From: Doris montereyensis
Lineage: Eukaryota; Mollusca; Gastropoda; Nudibranchia; Dorididae
Assembly (NCBI GenBank): GCA_037039925.1
Contig: JAXRKP010000530.1
Coordinates: 202,501 to 266,500, forward strand
Length of the DNA: 64,000 nt
Reading direction: 5' to 3'
Shown: in pieces, positions 22,976 through 41,012 of the stretch
How positions within the stretch are numbered: position 1 is the first letter of the stretch
How the letters are laid out: the number at the start of each line of letters is the position of its first letter
Position numbers and translations under genes: made by a program
The notes under the pieces: model-generated
What the model saw: the letters and a program-made list of their open reading frames with translations, nothing else
Databases searched by the model: none
Told to the model about the DNA's origin: nothing

Positions 22976-24094
22976 AGAGCTATTTTAGGATAAACACAGA
23001 GGGTGATGACGTAGGTGCTTGGATATCCCGTTCGTGACACACTTGATGGACATCTGGATGTCTACGTTGTCTCTTCCACTCACAATGTCTGGAGTGGTCT
23101 ATTATCAATACATGTATTAGCCTACATCTGAGTGGACGTCTTTAGACTTTGGGATAATCCAGGCCTAGGGACTAGGGAGGAAAATAGGATCCTCTGGGTT
23201 AGTTGCAGCTAGGCCTTGTTTTTAGCGTGGAAGAAAATCATCCAATCGAATGCTGTCAGTATGAACCAATCAAAAGTAACTGTTCTTCATATTTTGACCA
23301 ATGAAATAGTACATATATTCAACCAATAGCATGAGCTTTCTTTGTGATAAAATTATACCAATGAACGTAGCCTTTACATGTTAATGAAAGTTTACCCATG
23401 ATTCTCTGCTAAATTGCGGAAATTTTACCAACAATCATATCCTTCGTTGACATATTCACTTGAAAGCGCGAAATCATCCCAACTACTGGTAAGGATGTTT
23501 ATTGTAGCAGATTTTTGTCTTGACTTTTATGATAAACTATTCTAAATGAAGTTTTTGATACAGCCTAAATGGTAACGCAGTCCCGACGAAAATAGTGGCA
23601 TCGGTGATGTTTGAGATTCGCTTTGACATCATCATCATGTTCTGTTCAATCAATTCAATTGAGGCGATTCCGCTTTTTTGTCTTGTTATAATAACAATGT
23701 TATTGTCAAATATCTAAATTCTAGATCTAGATACACGCTTTTGTAATACGGAATACGGTATGGATTTGGCTAATGTCGATGTTAAAAATTGTTTCCACCG
23801 GCATCCCTAGATAGAATAGATCTAGAATCTAGATCTAGTAGCAGATCTATAATGTAGACGTCTATTAGAGCTAATAATATGTTCTAGATCTAGATCTAAA
23901 GGGTATCCAGTAAACAGCCTGGGGTTTGGTGTGTTATTGATGCTAGAAAAGGGAATGTTTATAATGTAGATGGGATTGTTGATGAAGCATGCTGCATTGT
24001 TCATTGTAGCACAGTAAGTGGCTAGATTGGAAGAAGGCTGTCATTATTCGGACCCGTGTCCCAATAGTGTGGGTGTTTATTCGGACCCGGGTTT
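22976..24094. other. Gene-free stretch with CCAAT and AGATCTAG clusters
   Basis: No exon recognised. It holds the five CCAAT pentamers (23242-23362) and palindromic CTAGATCTAG copies at 23720-23900. Near 24045-24095 a GGACCCG...TTATTCGGACCCGG segment is duplicated. Confidence 0.5.
23242..23362 (+). promoter_or_regulatory. Five CCAAT pentamers in 121 bases
   Basis: CCAAT occurs at 23242, 23266, 23298, 23323 and 23358, all on the + strand, spaced 24-35 bases. NF-Y-bound promoters often carry several CCAAT boxes at such spacing (known). No gene start was found downstream, so the promoter reading is weak and a repeat remnant is equally possible. Confidence 0.3.
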
Positions 24095-24529
24095 TACCCA
24101 CACAAACTTTTCAAAATTTCCAACATCCTTTCACACAATATGCCCATAAGTGTATGTACAACCAATAACTTTGAGTGTCAGTACTGTCAGTGACTGGGTG
24201 TATGGGTCTGGTTGAGTGGGAGGATTTAGATTTAGGGGCTGGATTCTAGAATTGACGATCTTGACGTAGATTAGGTAGGTCTAGATCTAGAAGTCAGTAA
24301 CTTCATGACTGTCAGATCTACTCCTGAATCAAGGGAAGTCACTACAAGTAATTCGACTCTTCTGCACTGAGAAGATAAATAAAGTGCCTCCCCGTGTGTA
24401 AAATACCAAGGCCGACTACGCGTCGGTTCGTATAGAGATTTAAAAAAAGTAAATACGAGGCTGACAGGGGTGCGGTCTCGGGGAGCGAGCGGCATATCGC
24501 TTGAGGCCCACATGTGCGGTCATGGTAGT
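24095..24529 (-). mobile_element. Truncated piggyBac-type MITE, relative of 50387-51269
   Basis: Read on the complementary strand it follows 50387-51269: a TCACTACCATGACCGCACAT end, GCCTCAAGCGATA, GAGACCGCACC, the ACACGGGGAGGCACTTTATT block, GACCCATACACCCAGTCACT and GTTTGTGTGGGTAAAA. The terminal TTAA is lost and the inner part encoding the acidic peptide is deleted. Inactive. Confidence 0.65.
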
Positions 24530-24999
24530 GAGGATTATAATTATAATATAATATGACCCTTACCCATGGGTGCCAGTAGTCGGGTTCAAATCGGAATTCC
24601 GTTCTGACAGATTGTCCCCAAAAAAATTCGGTTTTGGCGATGTTCTTACAAAAGTCGAAAATTTCAGTTTCGTCGTTCTACGGTAAAAAAAATAATTGCG
24701 AAAGTGACATGTCCACCTTTTCAGTGTATGGAACGGAAACCGGAAATCTCGTCTCTAATCTCGATCGCAAGAATTGAAATATAAATAGGCCTAATGCGGA
24801 TGTCAATTTCCCATTCCTATTTTAAGCCTACACGCACATGTTTACTGTTTACATACACATCGATCTAGAATCTAGGCCTGTTGAGTCGTACTATTTCCGT
24901 TCCTTTTCTTCATTCACGTCGTCAGTTGTTTTGTGAAACTTAGATCTAGATATCTAGAATACGTGGATATTTCATGTGAATAATTAATAATTTGTGCAA

Positions 25000-25775
25000 A
25001 ATGAAGTTCTTGGAGCGAGTGACGCTAGCTTTGTCCAAGAATTGGATAAAACCAGTAAAACAAGTGGAGATGGCAGTGGTTGGATGAGGAAAATGATGAC
25101 GGAGTGACATTCCGAGTATGGTGTGTAAGATCAATGCACCGGGATCGTGTTTCTGCATTGTTTGTAACCGGACTTTGATTTACAGTAGAGCCTGAAAGAA
25201 AGCTCTGACAGCACATTCAAATGATAGTGAACATAAAAAAGGCTTCGAAATGTGTGCAAAAGTGTTATTCCTTGCCAGGTGATAGTGATAGGGATTCTCT
25301 GTGTAAATCTAGTGAATAAGGATTCAATCGAAAGTTCTCAGCATTGTCTGCCTTATTCTATTTCATCCAGTATTTTAGACTTGTGTAAGAAGTAAGTGAA
25401 GATAGTGAGGCATTGTCTGCCACATCTATGGCAGGCACATCTGCCACCTACACAATGACACATGGCATAGCTGAACACATGAAGGTGGAATTAGCGAAAA
25501 CTTGAAGTTGAAGGGACATTTTTTTCTTCTATCAATGCAGATGAAGCCACCAACAATGCTGGCGATAAAGTTTTAACATGTGTTATGCCAATATTTCAAT
25601 GATGATCAAAGAGAGAGTTGTTAGGCTCAAGAATAGTGAATTTGGCAACTGCTGAAAACATTTTAGAAGCTGTGAAGGACATGTTTGAGAACAGGTGTAG
25701 ATGTAAGTCAAGTAGTTTCCGCCACAATGGACAATTGTAATGTGATGTTATGGTTGAGTGACTGTATCCCAATGA
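25000..25775 (+). pseudogene. hAT-like transposase remnant with BED-type zinc finger
   Basis: With several stops and frameshifts the + strand reads as follows: KINAPGSCFCIVCNRTLIYS followed by HSNDSEHKK (a C-x2-C...H-x5-H finger, 25130-25240); FSSINADEATNNAGDKVLT (25528-25585); LGSRIVNLATAENILEAVKD (25620-25680); and VVSATMDNCNVM (25710-25745). This order (finger, then a DEATN-type block, then a DNCNVM-type block) resembles hAT-like elements found in invertebrates, from memory. No intact frame remains. The C-terminal half is not visible. Confidence 0.5.
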
Positions 25776-26098
25776 AGTCTAATATTGTGCAGAAAAAAAC
25801 ACGAACCGCAAGAACAAACACTAAAATCAATAGAGTATAGTCAGTTGAACCAAAAAAGGAAGGAAAAATCTAAATGCACGAAAAATTACATTGTACAATG
25901 TTGCGCGGTTGGGAGAATTTTCTGCTTTGGCAAAATTGAAATTCAGGTTTCAGTAACCTTGGGTGCTGGCACCCATGCCCTTACCCCAATTGTCCCTCAT
26001 ACACCACCATCCTTTCTCACGATTCTTCAACACTCTCTCTCCCATCCTATTCTCTCTCTCCTTTTTATGAATGCTATATCTCTATAAAAAAAGTTTTC

Positions 26099-26856
26099 TT
26101 ACCTTGCTCTGAAATGCTCAATAACTGGTCTCACTTTGAAGAGGGGGTCATAGCCTTCTTCACCTCTGGGGACAGCCTTGGAGGAATCATTCAAGTGCAA
26201 GTATTTCACAATCTTTTCATATCGGCTTTTTCCCATTGTCGACACAATACCATCAACCATGCATCGATCATCCAGTGACCAAAAATGTTGGTACTCTGGG
26301 AGATCATGGATCCCCATCATGATGTTGATGGCCATGAAAACCATTATGTCCTGAAGTCACCTCCTTCCAATATCTATCAGGTCTCCCCTTTGCCTCCTGC
26401 TGTTGGGCCGCATGGCGGTTTGTCTCTCCCACAATCTTTTCAAATAGTTCCTCAGTGAAGAACAAAGAAAAAATTCAAATGGTGTAGAGGTGCACGGGAT
26501 ATTATGTTTGGGTCCATGCTCATTTTCATGTAGATAAGGATTTATCTTCACTGGATTTACAGGAAATGTAGGTGGCATATGTTCCCATTCCATATCGCCT
26601 GCAGGTTCAGCAACATCATCTTCCTCTAGATCTATGTCGTTTTTGTCGTCTACCAAAATGTTCTCATCGACATCGAGCTCAATGGTAGATATAAGGCTTC
26701 TCTTCCATCGATATCAACCGGTAAACCGTCACCAGCATAAACAGTCCCAGTTGCTTCTCTGAAGAGCTGAAGTACTTCTTCCATTGTCAATTGAGGAAGG
26801 AAAAATTTCAAAAATAGCGTCAAACTTTGAAACGATGTTTGAAAAGCGGAAAGCAC
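26099..26856 (-). pseudogene. piggyBac-like transposase N-terminal remnant (PGBD4-like)
   Basis: On the complementary strand an acidic N-terminal tail (ELDVDENILVDDKNDIDLEE region) leads to the start of the DDE_Tnp_1_7 domain: MVFMAINIMMGIHDLPEYQH, then YEKIVKYLHLND, then GYDPLFKVRPVIEHF. Compared with the family, the three catalytic aspartates and the C-terminal cysteine region are absent. One frameshift lies near 26690 and one TGA stop at 26357-26359. The frame ends at a sequence resembling a splice donor, CAAG|GTAAGAAA (26090-26100). An intron could therefore have separated the catalytic exon, but no such exon was found downstream. Confidence 0.7.
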
Positions 26857-26869
26857 GCTCTGACGAGAA

Positions 26870-32160
<5,291 letters not shown>

Positions 32161-32918
32161 AATTCATTTGCTTTTTGGAAATTTTGATTTTTTTGCTACT
32201 TGAGTGAAGGCACTACATACCCATGTGAATTGAATCGGGTTTACGAATCTTTTAAGTGAGAGGAGAAATTGTTAGAGTTAATTTTGAATTCTGGCCTGTT
32301 TTCACGGACAAGATCGTAGTACAAACACTTTGAAAATGAAAGCAAGAGTAAATGTTCTTTAATCATTGCCTGAAACCATTCATATTTGAAGATGGGGTGT
32401 AGGCTCCACCAGCGTGATGGGCAGCCAAGAAAACAACCCTTTCAATTTAAAAATCAGAATTTCTTCTCTTGAAAGTGCAGCATCTTTTTCTTTTCATTAA
32501 CCATGTCATTTATAAAACATTTCATTGATTTTTCATTGATGTTAATCGTCATAATCATTTCTCCTGTTGCGTCAAGTCATATCTGACATGTGTCTCTTCC
32601 AATTCTTTGACAGTTACGTGTGTCTCACTTCTGTGTTGTTTAGATCTATACATCTTTGACCATTGGGCTTGTATTATATGGAAAGAAGACAAAAAATTCA
32701 TTGAATATGTTACAAATATTTTAAGACCTGATCCATATTTTTTTCGTTTTCATTGAAAGTCATATTAAAATTGATGATGTGATCAGCATACTTTTGTTTA
32801 TTATGGTGTTTGTTTTTCCTTTATAGACAAAAAAAAAAGCATTCACACATTTAATATTTTGTCATGCATCTCAGGTGTATTTTTTGTGATTGCAATTTTT
32901 TATAAATCATTTTGGCAG

Positions 32919-32924
32919 AATAAA
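32919..32924 (+). terminator. Candidate polyadenylation signal of H3.3
   Basis: AATAAA in GGCAGAATAAAAGATT, about 760 bases after the H3.3 stop, in an AT-rich trailer. This placement suits the long polyadenylated 3' end of H3.3 genes, as opposed to the stem-loop of replication-dependent histones. Not proven. Confidence 0.4.
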
Positions 32925-33030
32925 AGATTTTAGATTAAATCATGCTGATTTCAGTCGTTACTTAGTTATATTGTGCCTGATGTCATTGCTGTATTGTTTA
33001 CGTGTCTTTCTTCGTTCTCTGCCGTGGGTG

Positions 33031-33131
33031 CGGGAGATTGACGGGTGCTGCTGGTAGATCTTTTTATTTTTATCTTGCTGTTTGGTCTTAATTTACCCCG
33101 AGATCACAGCAATGGTGGACAGGGTAAATTG
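33031..33131 (+). repeat. SINE-like family B, copy 3
   Basis: Contains GGGTGCTGCTGGTAGATC, TATCTTGCTGTTTGGTCTTA, CCCCGAGATCACAGCAATGG and TGGACAGGGTAAATT. An inverted fragment of the same family is at 33425-33490. Confidence 0.6.
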
Positions 33132-33424
33132 AGTTATCTCTAGATTGTCAGGCCTTGTACTAGTCAATCTCAAATCTCCTTTTAAAAAAATTCTCTCCTC
33201 AAAAAAAGTCTTAAAAAACAAAACATCTCAAATTTGAGAAAATTGACTCCTCAACTCCAGTCTAACCAATGTCCTTAAAATTTGTGGAATGAGTGGGGCT
33301 CCGCTTTCTCTCAGTTCCAGTTCCACACTCACCCGAATCCCGTTGTTGGCCGCCTGGCTAACTTGAGCATCGCATTGTTAGTGGCGGTTGGTTTGGCCAG
33401 AATCGAGTTTCTTCGTGACAATGA

Positions 33425-33490
33425 TTGCCATGTGTCCATGTCCACCGCATACATTGATCTCAGGGTGAACTAAAATAAGAGGGAAAGGAA
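33425..33490 (-). repeat. SINE-like family B, inverted fragment
   Basis: The complementary strand reads TTAGTTCACCCTGAGATCA and then GCGGTGGACATGG, matching the 3' half of family B. Confidence 0.5.
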
Positions 33491-34044
33491 ATAACTTAGA
33501 ACCTACCTACCATTACCACTACTCTTCTTACTCTACCAGTAGTAACCCCCGCTGAGATGTACACGTGCCTGCATTGATCAGGATGCTCAGGATGCTCTAT
33601 ACCACAATAACATACGAACAAAATGTAACGATTGCCCTTGAAATGGTTTGTGTTGTGCAGGAGGTAAGACTAGTAGTAGTATTACTATTAGTATTAGTAC
33701 TTTGTAGTCTCTCTCTCTCTCTCCCCCTTCTCTTTCTTCTCTATTATTCACTCTGTCTATCTGTGTGTGTCTCTATCTTAGACAGAGAAATAGATTCTCT
33801 ACTATGAAGAGTACTATTAGTTTAAGTTTAAGACTATCTATCTGTATTCTGATCTATTTTTCTGCCTATACTATCTCCTCCTGTCTCCCTAACTATCTGT
33901 GTGTGTGTGTCTGTACTGTAAATAAAAGTTTTTCTCTGAACTCTCGCTCTCAATATGTGTATGTTTCTCTCTCTCTCTGGTCAGTCTGTTGTCACACTGT
34001 CTCGTCTCTCCGTATGTGTCTGTCTTTTTCCTTCCCATAATGCA

Positions 34045-34133
34045 AAGTTGGGTCTAGCTTTGCCAGGATTTGATTTTGAACCTGGGACCTCATGATCGCA
34101 AGTCCAGCAACATAACCACTCATTGGCCACTGG
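34045..34133 (-). repeat. tRNA-derived SINE head, copy 2
   Basis: The complementary strand shows GAGTGGTTATGTTGCTGGAC and CCAGGTTCAAAATC, which correspond to A-box and B-box regions of a tRNA-like head. It aligns with 29818-29905 in the same orientation. Confidence 0.6.
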
Positions 34134-34139
34134 CATAGG

Positions 34140-35539
34140 TCACACTAGTCACAGTATTAAGTATTAGTATTAATAGTATTATTTTCTCTTCGATGTGAGT
34201 TGTGACTAATGTGACTAAGTGAGATGTTTTTGCTCAGCGTATGAGTATGACATTATTTGACAGACACACTAATACTAAGCATAAATAAGTTACTTACTAC
34301 AGAATTTTGTTTAAACTCTCCTAACTTAAATTTTAAATTCTTAAATTTTTAGTAAAATTTAAAATCTCAAACTCAAACTCAAAAACCTATAGTGTTAATC
34401 CTGACTGTTCTAGTGCTACTGCTAACTAGCAGAGCCTGAGCAGTACTACTAGCACTACTAATACTATTTACTAAACTAGTACTACTAACTACTTCTATTA
34501 CTATTACTACTATTAGTATTACTAGTATTAGTATTACTATGCCTGGTTTGTGGTGGTGTAGCTTTCTTAGTTTTAATCTTAAGTTAAAGTTACCCTACAG
34601 GGTGGTGGTACATGATTAATGTTGTCAGGTATGGGGATTTTCCGGGCCACAGTGGAACTTCTCTGTGTTTTTGTGTCTTAATTTTATTTTGTATATATAC
34701 ATTATACATATATGTAGTAATTATTGTAATGTATAATATTATATACACAAAAGCACGAGCTGTCCGGGAAAACAGCTGTCTAATTTTAAATCTAATTAGG
34801 ACGGATGTCCCAAATACAGAGGAGAGAGAGAGTGTGTTAGTGTTACTAATGTTACGGTACTACTACTGCTAGTGTAGTACTAGTAGTACATACTATTATT
34901 ACTACGTAGTACTACTGCTACCGGTACTAATACTAAGTACTACTACTTACTAGTACTTGTACTTAACTACTACTAGTACTACTACAAACAAGTACTACTA
35001 CTAGTTTACTCCTACTCTGACTAACTAGTGTGTAACTGAGTAGTGAGGGCTACTACTAAAAGTACTACTATTTACTAGAGACCTGGTAAAAGTGGTGAGA
35101 ACTTTTGTGGAACTGAACTGGAGAACGAGTGTGGGATTTGGGATGCTGCATTCCCTCCCTTAGTCCCAGTTTTAGTAACTTTTACTTTTACTTTTATTTT
35201 AGTCACACTCACCTGCCTTGACAACCCTGAGCTTGACAACCCTGAGCTTTTCATTGTAATTGTATGTAATGTATAATAAAAGTATTATTATTATGTATTA
35301 TAATTGTAAATCAGAACATATTACTATTACTATATTACATTACAACAAAAAAAAAGTAATTCGTATTTATACAAATTACTTTTTTTTTTTTTACTCTGAA
35401 GATTCGGTCAGGGAGGTAACTGAGCAATTGCTTATGTTATGTTACAACAGATCACGACGGTTACTCAACTTACTCAGACTTGCTATAACTATTACAGTAG
35501 AGCTTAACTCTTATTAGTATTAGTCTTATCGTGGATACA
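34140..35539. other. AGT/ACT triplet-rich gene-free stretch
   Basis: Many short tracts of ACTACT, AGTAGT and TAGTATTAGT alternate on both strands (34440-34560, 34850-35080), without a gene. A family D fragment lies near 34755-34830. A perfect A9GTAATT hairpin is at 35347-35388. Confidence 0.6.
35347..35388. repeat. 15-bp perfect hairpin with poly-A/poly-T arms
   Basis: Arms of nine As plus GTAATT, and AATTAC plus nine Ts, are separated by 12 bases. It may be the tail region of an inserted retroelement or a small MITE end. Confidence 0.8.
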
Positions 35540-35960
35540 TTTATAATGGTAAATAATGATTTCACTAGTGTTAATTTAATGGTGAATGAGGTAGATGTGG
35601 ATTTTCTTTTTTCAAAAGTTTGAAGCATGAGGATAGGCTACAAAGTACAAATAAATAAACATTGCGTTCTCGGCTTTCGAAAGGTCTGCGTATAATAATG
35701 ATATTGATAGTGATAGTATAGTGATACTGTCGTTGTCAATCAAATGGTTGACTATAAATAATAACTTGAGACATTAATCGATTTGAATCATTGAAGTTGA
35801 ACTAGTTGAAGACCAAACGAGGGGGGGGGGGGAATTATGCCTGTTGCGTCATATTCGTTGATTTGTTATTCCTTTTTATTACTAATAATTATATTACCAT
35901 TCATTAAGTGCCCCTTTAGGTGTTTTGGATTAAAAATCCGCCCTTGGACTTGGAGAGAGG
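35540..35960 (+). repeat. Dispersed repeat family D, copy 2
   Basis: It matches 2410-3090 in order: TTAATTTAATGGTGAAT, TTTGAAGCATGAGGATA, CTCGGCTTTCGAAA versus TTCGGCTTTCAAAA, ATCGATTTGAATCATTGAAG, TTGATTTGTTATTCCTT and AAATCCGCCC. This copy has a poly-G run at 35820-35832 and lacks some internal segments. Confidence 0.65.
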
Positions 35961-36654
35961 GGGAGACAGACTGGATTGTTATTGTTGTTAGGGTGTAGTA
36001 ACTGTAACTAGTGTAACATTATATTTTGTTTGTCGCTCCTCCTATTCAATTCAATTTCAAATTCAAAGGTAAATGCTGAAGAAACCTTGAATAATAGTAA
36101 TAGTTAATATATAGTAATTAATAATTCTATAGTATTTGGGAACGCTGTACCCTGTTTACTGTTTATATCAGGTCATTGGCCTGAGTGACTTTCATTGGCC
36201 TGAGTGACTTTGTACCGTCATATACTAGAGTCACTGTGCGTGTGTGCATATTAATTATTATTGATATTTCAGTTTCAAAGAATAGAAATCAATGTGTTGT
36301 AAGTTGTACTGTAACAGTGTAACTGTAAGTTGTAAGGAGAAACAAATCAAAGTCAAAGGTAACGACGGGTTTCTAATACTAATAATATTAAAATAATATT
36401 AATACTAAGTTAAACAAGTTTCTTATGACAGCTCTAGGCGTATATATACCATTGCATTATACTTATACATCGTAAAGACATGAGCAATGTACATAATACT
36501 TAATAGTAATAATAGTAATAGAATAACATATTAAATTTAAAAAAATATAAATATATATGAAAGCATAACATTTATTTAATAAAGGTGTATGGTTATTTAT
36601 AAACATGAATTAAAAGTCGCATAATTAAAACAATCACTTTTCATCTAAGAAGCA

Positions 36655-38055
36655 TCGCATGAGGTATGTTTTCAGGTAGTTTTTAAAGGTGTCAAACATA
36701 GATTGTAATGTGTTGACATGACAGCAGAAGAGAATTCCAGACGTGAGGGCCTGCGTAAACTATTCCACAGCATTGGATCATAGCCACAGTATGAAAATGC
36801 TGTCCCTGTATGATTTTAGATTTGTCTTTGATTGAAGAAGGGGTGCCACAGAGCTACTGGATCGGAGTTGTCTAGCTGACATTGACAATGACATTCTATA
36901 CTATAAGTATAAGAAATGAACAGGAAGACAGGAAAGTATGGATCATATTCATAAAGACAGTCAATGTCGCAATCTTATTTATATGATTAGTTCACTGAAC
37001 GATATTTCACTGAATGGTAAGTGGTAGCCATTGTATTGTAATTCTTTCTGTGTTAGTGTGATGTGGTCAGTCTTTTTTTTTTTCTTTTTAACTTAACATG
37101 CTGCACTATTTTGGACTTGCTGTGATTTATTTATACGATTTTCTGCCACCTCAGCCAAAAGTGAGTTACATTTAGTTACAATAATCAATTCTAGATATAT
37201 GACAAATGAACATATTGCTAAACTAACAGTAACAGTACAGTAACATATTTGCTGTACTTTCTGTGATAAGGGGCCCGATATGATTTTGCATAATTCAGAA
37301 TAACAGTAACAGGATTTTCTAAGGTGGGATTAGTGGGAAATAATAATTGTCCATTGACTTCATTGAGATTGAGAGAACTGAGAAATGACGCCAAGGATTT
37401 TCTCTCGTCTTTACTGGAATGTTTATGCCACATATTGTTGTAATGGGAATGGTCAGGTTCTTTATTTTAGATTAAGTGCCAAAAACAATTACTTCAATTT
37501 TATCTTCATTTTACTTCAACTTGTTTGAAATCATCCCAGGCAGAAAATTCTGAGAAACATTTCTAAATCAGTATGTATGGTATGAGTAAGAATAGGGCGT
37601 ATTTTTTCACAATGTGACAATTTATACAACTACAACTGCGTGTCATCAGCGTTTGTGTGATAATTAAAACCATGTTTAGAGATTATTTGACTCAGACTCA
37701 GAGGTTGAATGTATAGAGGAAACAAAATAGGGCAAAGAACACCCCATTTAAGTTGCACTTGAACTTGAAGTGTTTTTTGTAATTTATTTCAACGTACTGG
37801 TGTCTGTTTCAATAAGTATGACTGAAACCATATAAGAACTGTACTGGTTATTCCAAATGAATCAAATCATGTTAAAAATAATGTTATCAAAATTTCATGA
37901 TCAAAATGTATCAAATTTCAAATGCTGCCGACAAATTTAAAAGCACAAGAACAGAAACTTTGTCGGAATCACATGCATTATTAAGCAAAGCAAATCAGTT
38001 TTAATTTTCAGGAGGGCTGAGTCAGTACCAAAAAAAACTACTACTAGTATAGTAC
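36655..38055 (-). mobile_element. L2/CR1-like LINE remnant, reverse transcriptase 3' half
   Basis: The complementary strand, with frameshifts, reads KIKTDLLCLI and then SVLVLLNLSAAFE near 37920-37965. This is motif A of reverse transcriptase, normally LLDLSAAFD, with both key acids changed. It then reads HGFNYHTNADD near 37645-37680 (motif C, normally YADD) and finally YGYDPMLWNSL near 36750-36785, the C-terminal end. Catalytic residues are lost and the element is dead. It is the longest of three copies of this LINE type here. Confidence 0.7.
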
Positions 38056-38539
38056 TAGTAGTACTAGTACTAGTACCATGCTTCATTGCTTGGTTCTATA
38101 GTGTAAGCCTGTAAGTAGTGTAAGCAGATTGGTACTTTTCAAACTTATTATTCTCTTTATTAAGGTGGTTAATAATTGTGATATAAAATTAATATAATAA
38201 CAGCTTTTTCTTAAGTCTCTGACTCTGAGTCTGAGAGAAATGATAAATTAAATATTGGTCTGTAGTTTTTCAGAATATTAGGATAAAGACATTTTCTTAC
38301 GTACAGGCCTGATAAATAAATTATTTTTAACTCATTTGGGTACAGTACAATGTACATGATTTATTGGTATCAAACTATCATGAGTCAAGCAGCAAAGATC
38401 TTATACTTATAACTTATAGGCCTACTTATATACTGAAAAGAATGCGAAATAAAATAACATTAACACTAACACTAAACACCCGGAAATAGGTAAAGAACAC
38501 TGTTTGGATTTGTCATTAGTCAAGAACAACGACAAATGG

Positions 38540-38660
38540 ACAATCAACGTGATTTTTACACTGAGAAAAATGATACCTTTGCTTCATCGACTATTCCAAA
38601 GCCTTCGACTCCATACAGCACACATTATCTTCAAAATGTTACAAAAATTACAGTAAAATC
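38540..38660 (+). mobile_element. Short LINE reverse transcriptase fragment
   Basis: The + strand reads FTLRKMI and, one base shifted, CFIDYSKAFDSIQHTL near 38582-38630. This is the motif A region of another non-LTR reverse transcriptase. Only about 120 bases are recognisable. Confidence 0.5.
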
Positions 38661-39694
<1,034 letters not shown>

Positions 39695-40079
39695 AGCTTT
39701 CTGGACTAGACGGACTACGGATTCTTAGCAAATTTGAATTTGTCTCTCGTACAGAGTACAAATATGTATAACTGCAGTGCACAACTTTATTTTTCAGACT
39801 GGCTACGTATTGTAGTTTCTGCAGTACAGTGTGGGGACTGTGATGGAGTTTCCAGATTGATGGATTCTATGTTTTTATATTATTTATATTGGTTCATAAT
39901 TGCCATTTTGTAATTAATTAGATCATTGTGTGATGTGAATAACAATCTTGAAATTAAATACCTAGGAGGAAACTGTCAGAACCACAAAAACAACCATACA
40001 AAAATACAATTATTCATAAATAAATGTCTAGTCTAAGGAGAATTGTTAAAATATTCTGGCCTGAAGTTATCACTAACCT

Positions 40080-40395
40080 GGGAAAGAACTGGACAAGTAT
40101 CAGTCACTATCAGCTGAAAAAAGATTTAAAACGAAAGAAATGGAAGTAGGTATGCCACACGCTTAGAAAGACCCCAACACAATAACAAGACAGAGCCTTA
40201 TGGAATCCACAGGGTAAAAGATCGAGGGGTTGGCCATGGGCTAGATCTACATAGAGAAGAGAACTGGAGGGAGAGATGAAGAAGACGGAGCAAACATGGA
40301 AATCTATGCAGAGGCTGGCCCAGGGGAGAATTGATTGGAGATTATTTGTTAACGGCCTATGCTTCCCCAGTGAGCTAAAAGGCAGAAAAAGAAGG
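40080..40395 (+). mobile_element. LINE C-terminal remnant
   Basis: In shifting frames the + strand reads IGHTLRK-like text followed by RSRGWPWARSTWRRELEGEM, then KKTEQTWKSMQRLAQGRIDW and RLFVNGLCFPSE. This is the typical C-terminal end of RTE/craft-like LINE polyproteins (from family knowledge). The reverse transcriptase core is absent, so it is a short remnant. It is a different subfamily from the LINEs at 45-60 kb. Confidence 0.6.
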
Positions 40396-40399
40396 AAAC

Positions 40400-41009
40400 T
40401 GTCACGATATGTATTATTTTGGCTATTTCAAGATACTTTTCTACACTTGTTTGAGTTTTGCGTTTTTAGCAAATGCTTGAAATATTTGGTGGGTTATGTT
40501 GAAAACAACTGGCATAGAAATATTGTTTTGTAACAACAACGATCAGCGTAAGGCGTAAGGTGACATTTCGTTCAGAGCTCGAAAATATTCACTCTCCTAC
40601 TAAAACCTCTCCCAGATTTTATTTTAGACTTAGTAAGTAGCCTTAACTCTAGGCTCTGGAAATAAAACAGTAATAAGACTGATTAAGAAATGACTCTTAT
40701 GGGACACTTTTTGGTGCCTCTAAGGCACAATTTTATCAGAGCGACTAAAGTCAATTGGAAAAGAAGTTGGCTTTCAAGCAACGCCTGGTAAGTTTAATTT
40801 AATTATAATTTTGTGATAATAATACTAGATCTATTTTAGTCAAAGTACCAGTGATCGTACAATTTGGGTGGGGGGGGGATTCAGGGTAAGGGATGGTGAT
40901 AGATTTGTTGTTTGTCCAGTAAACCTATGGTTTAGCGGACCTAAAGTCACGTCACAGGGGTCAAGTTTGTATTCACACGGGGACTCACTCTACTTACATT
41001 TAGAACGCC
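40400..41009. other. Spacer before the Harbinger element
   Basis: No gene or element recognised. It contains one G run and ends at the TTA target repeat of the next element. Confidence 0.5.
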
Positions 41010-41012
41010 TTA

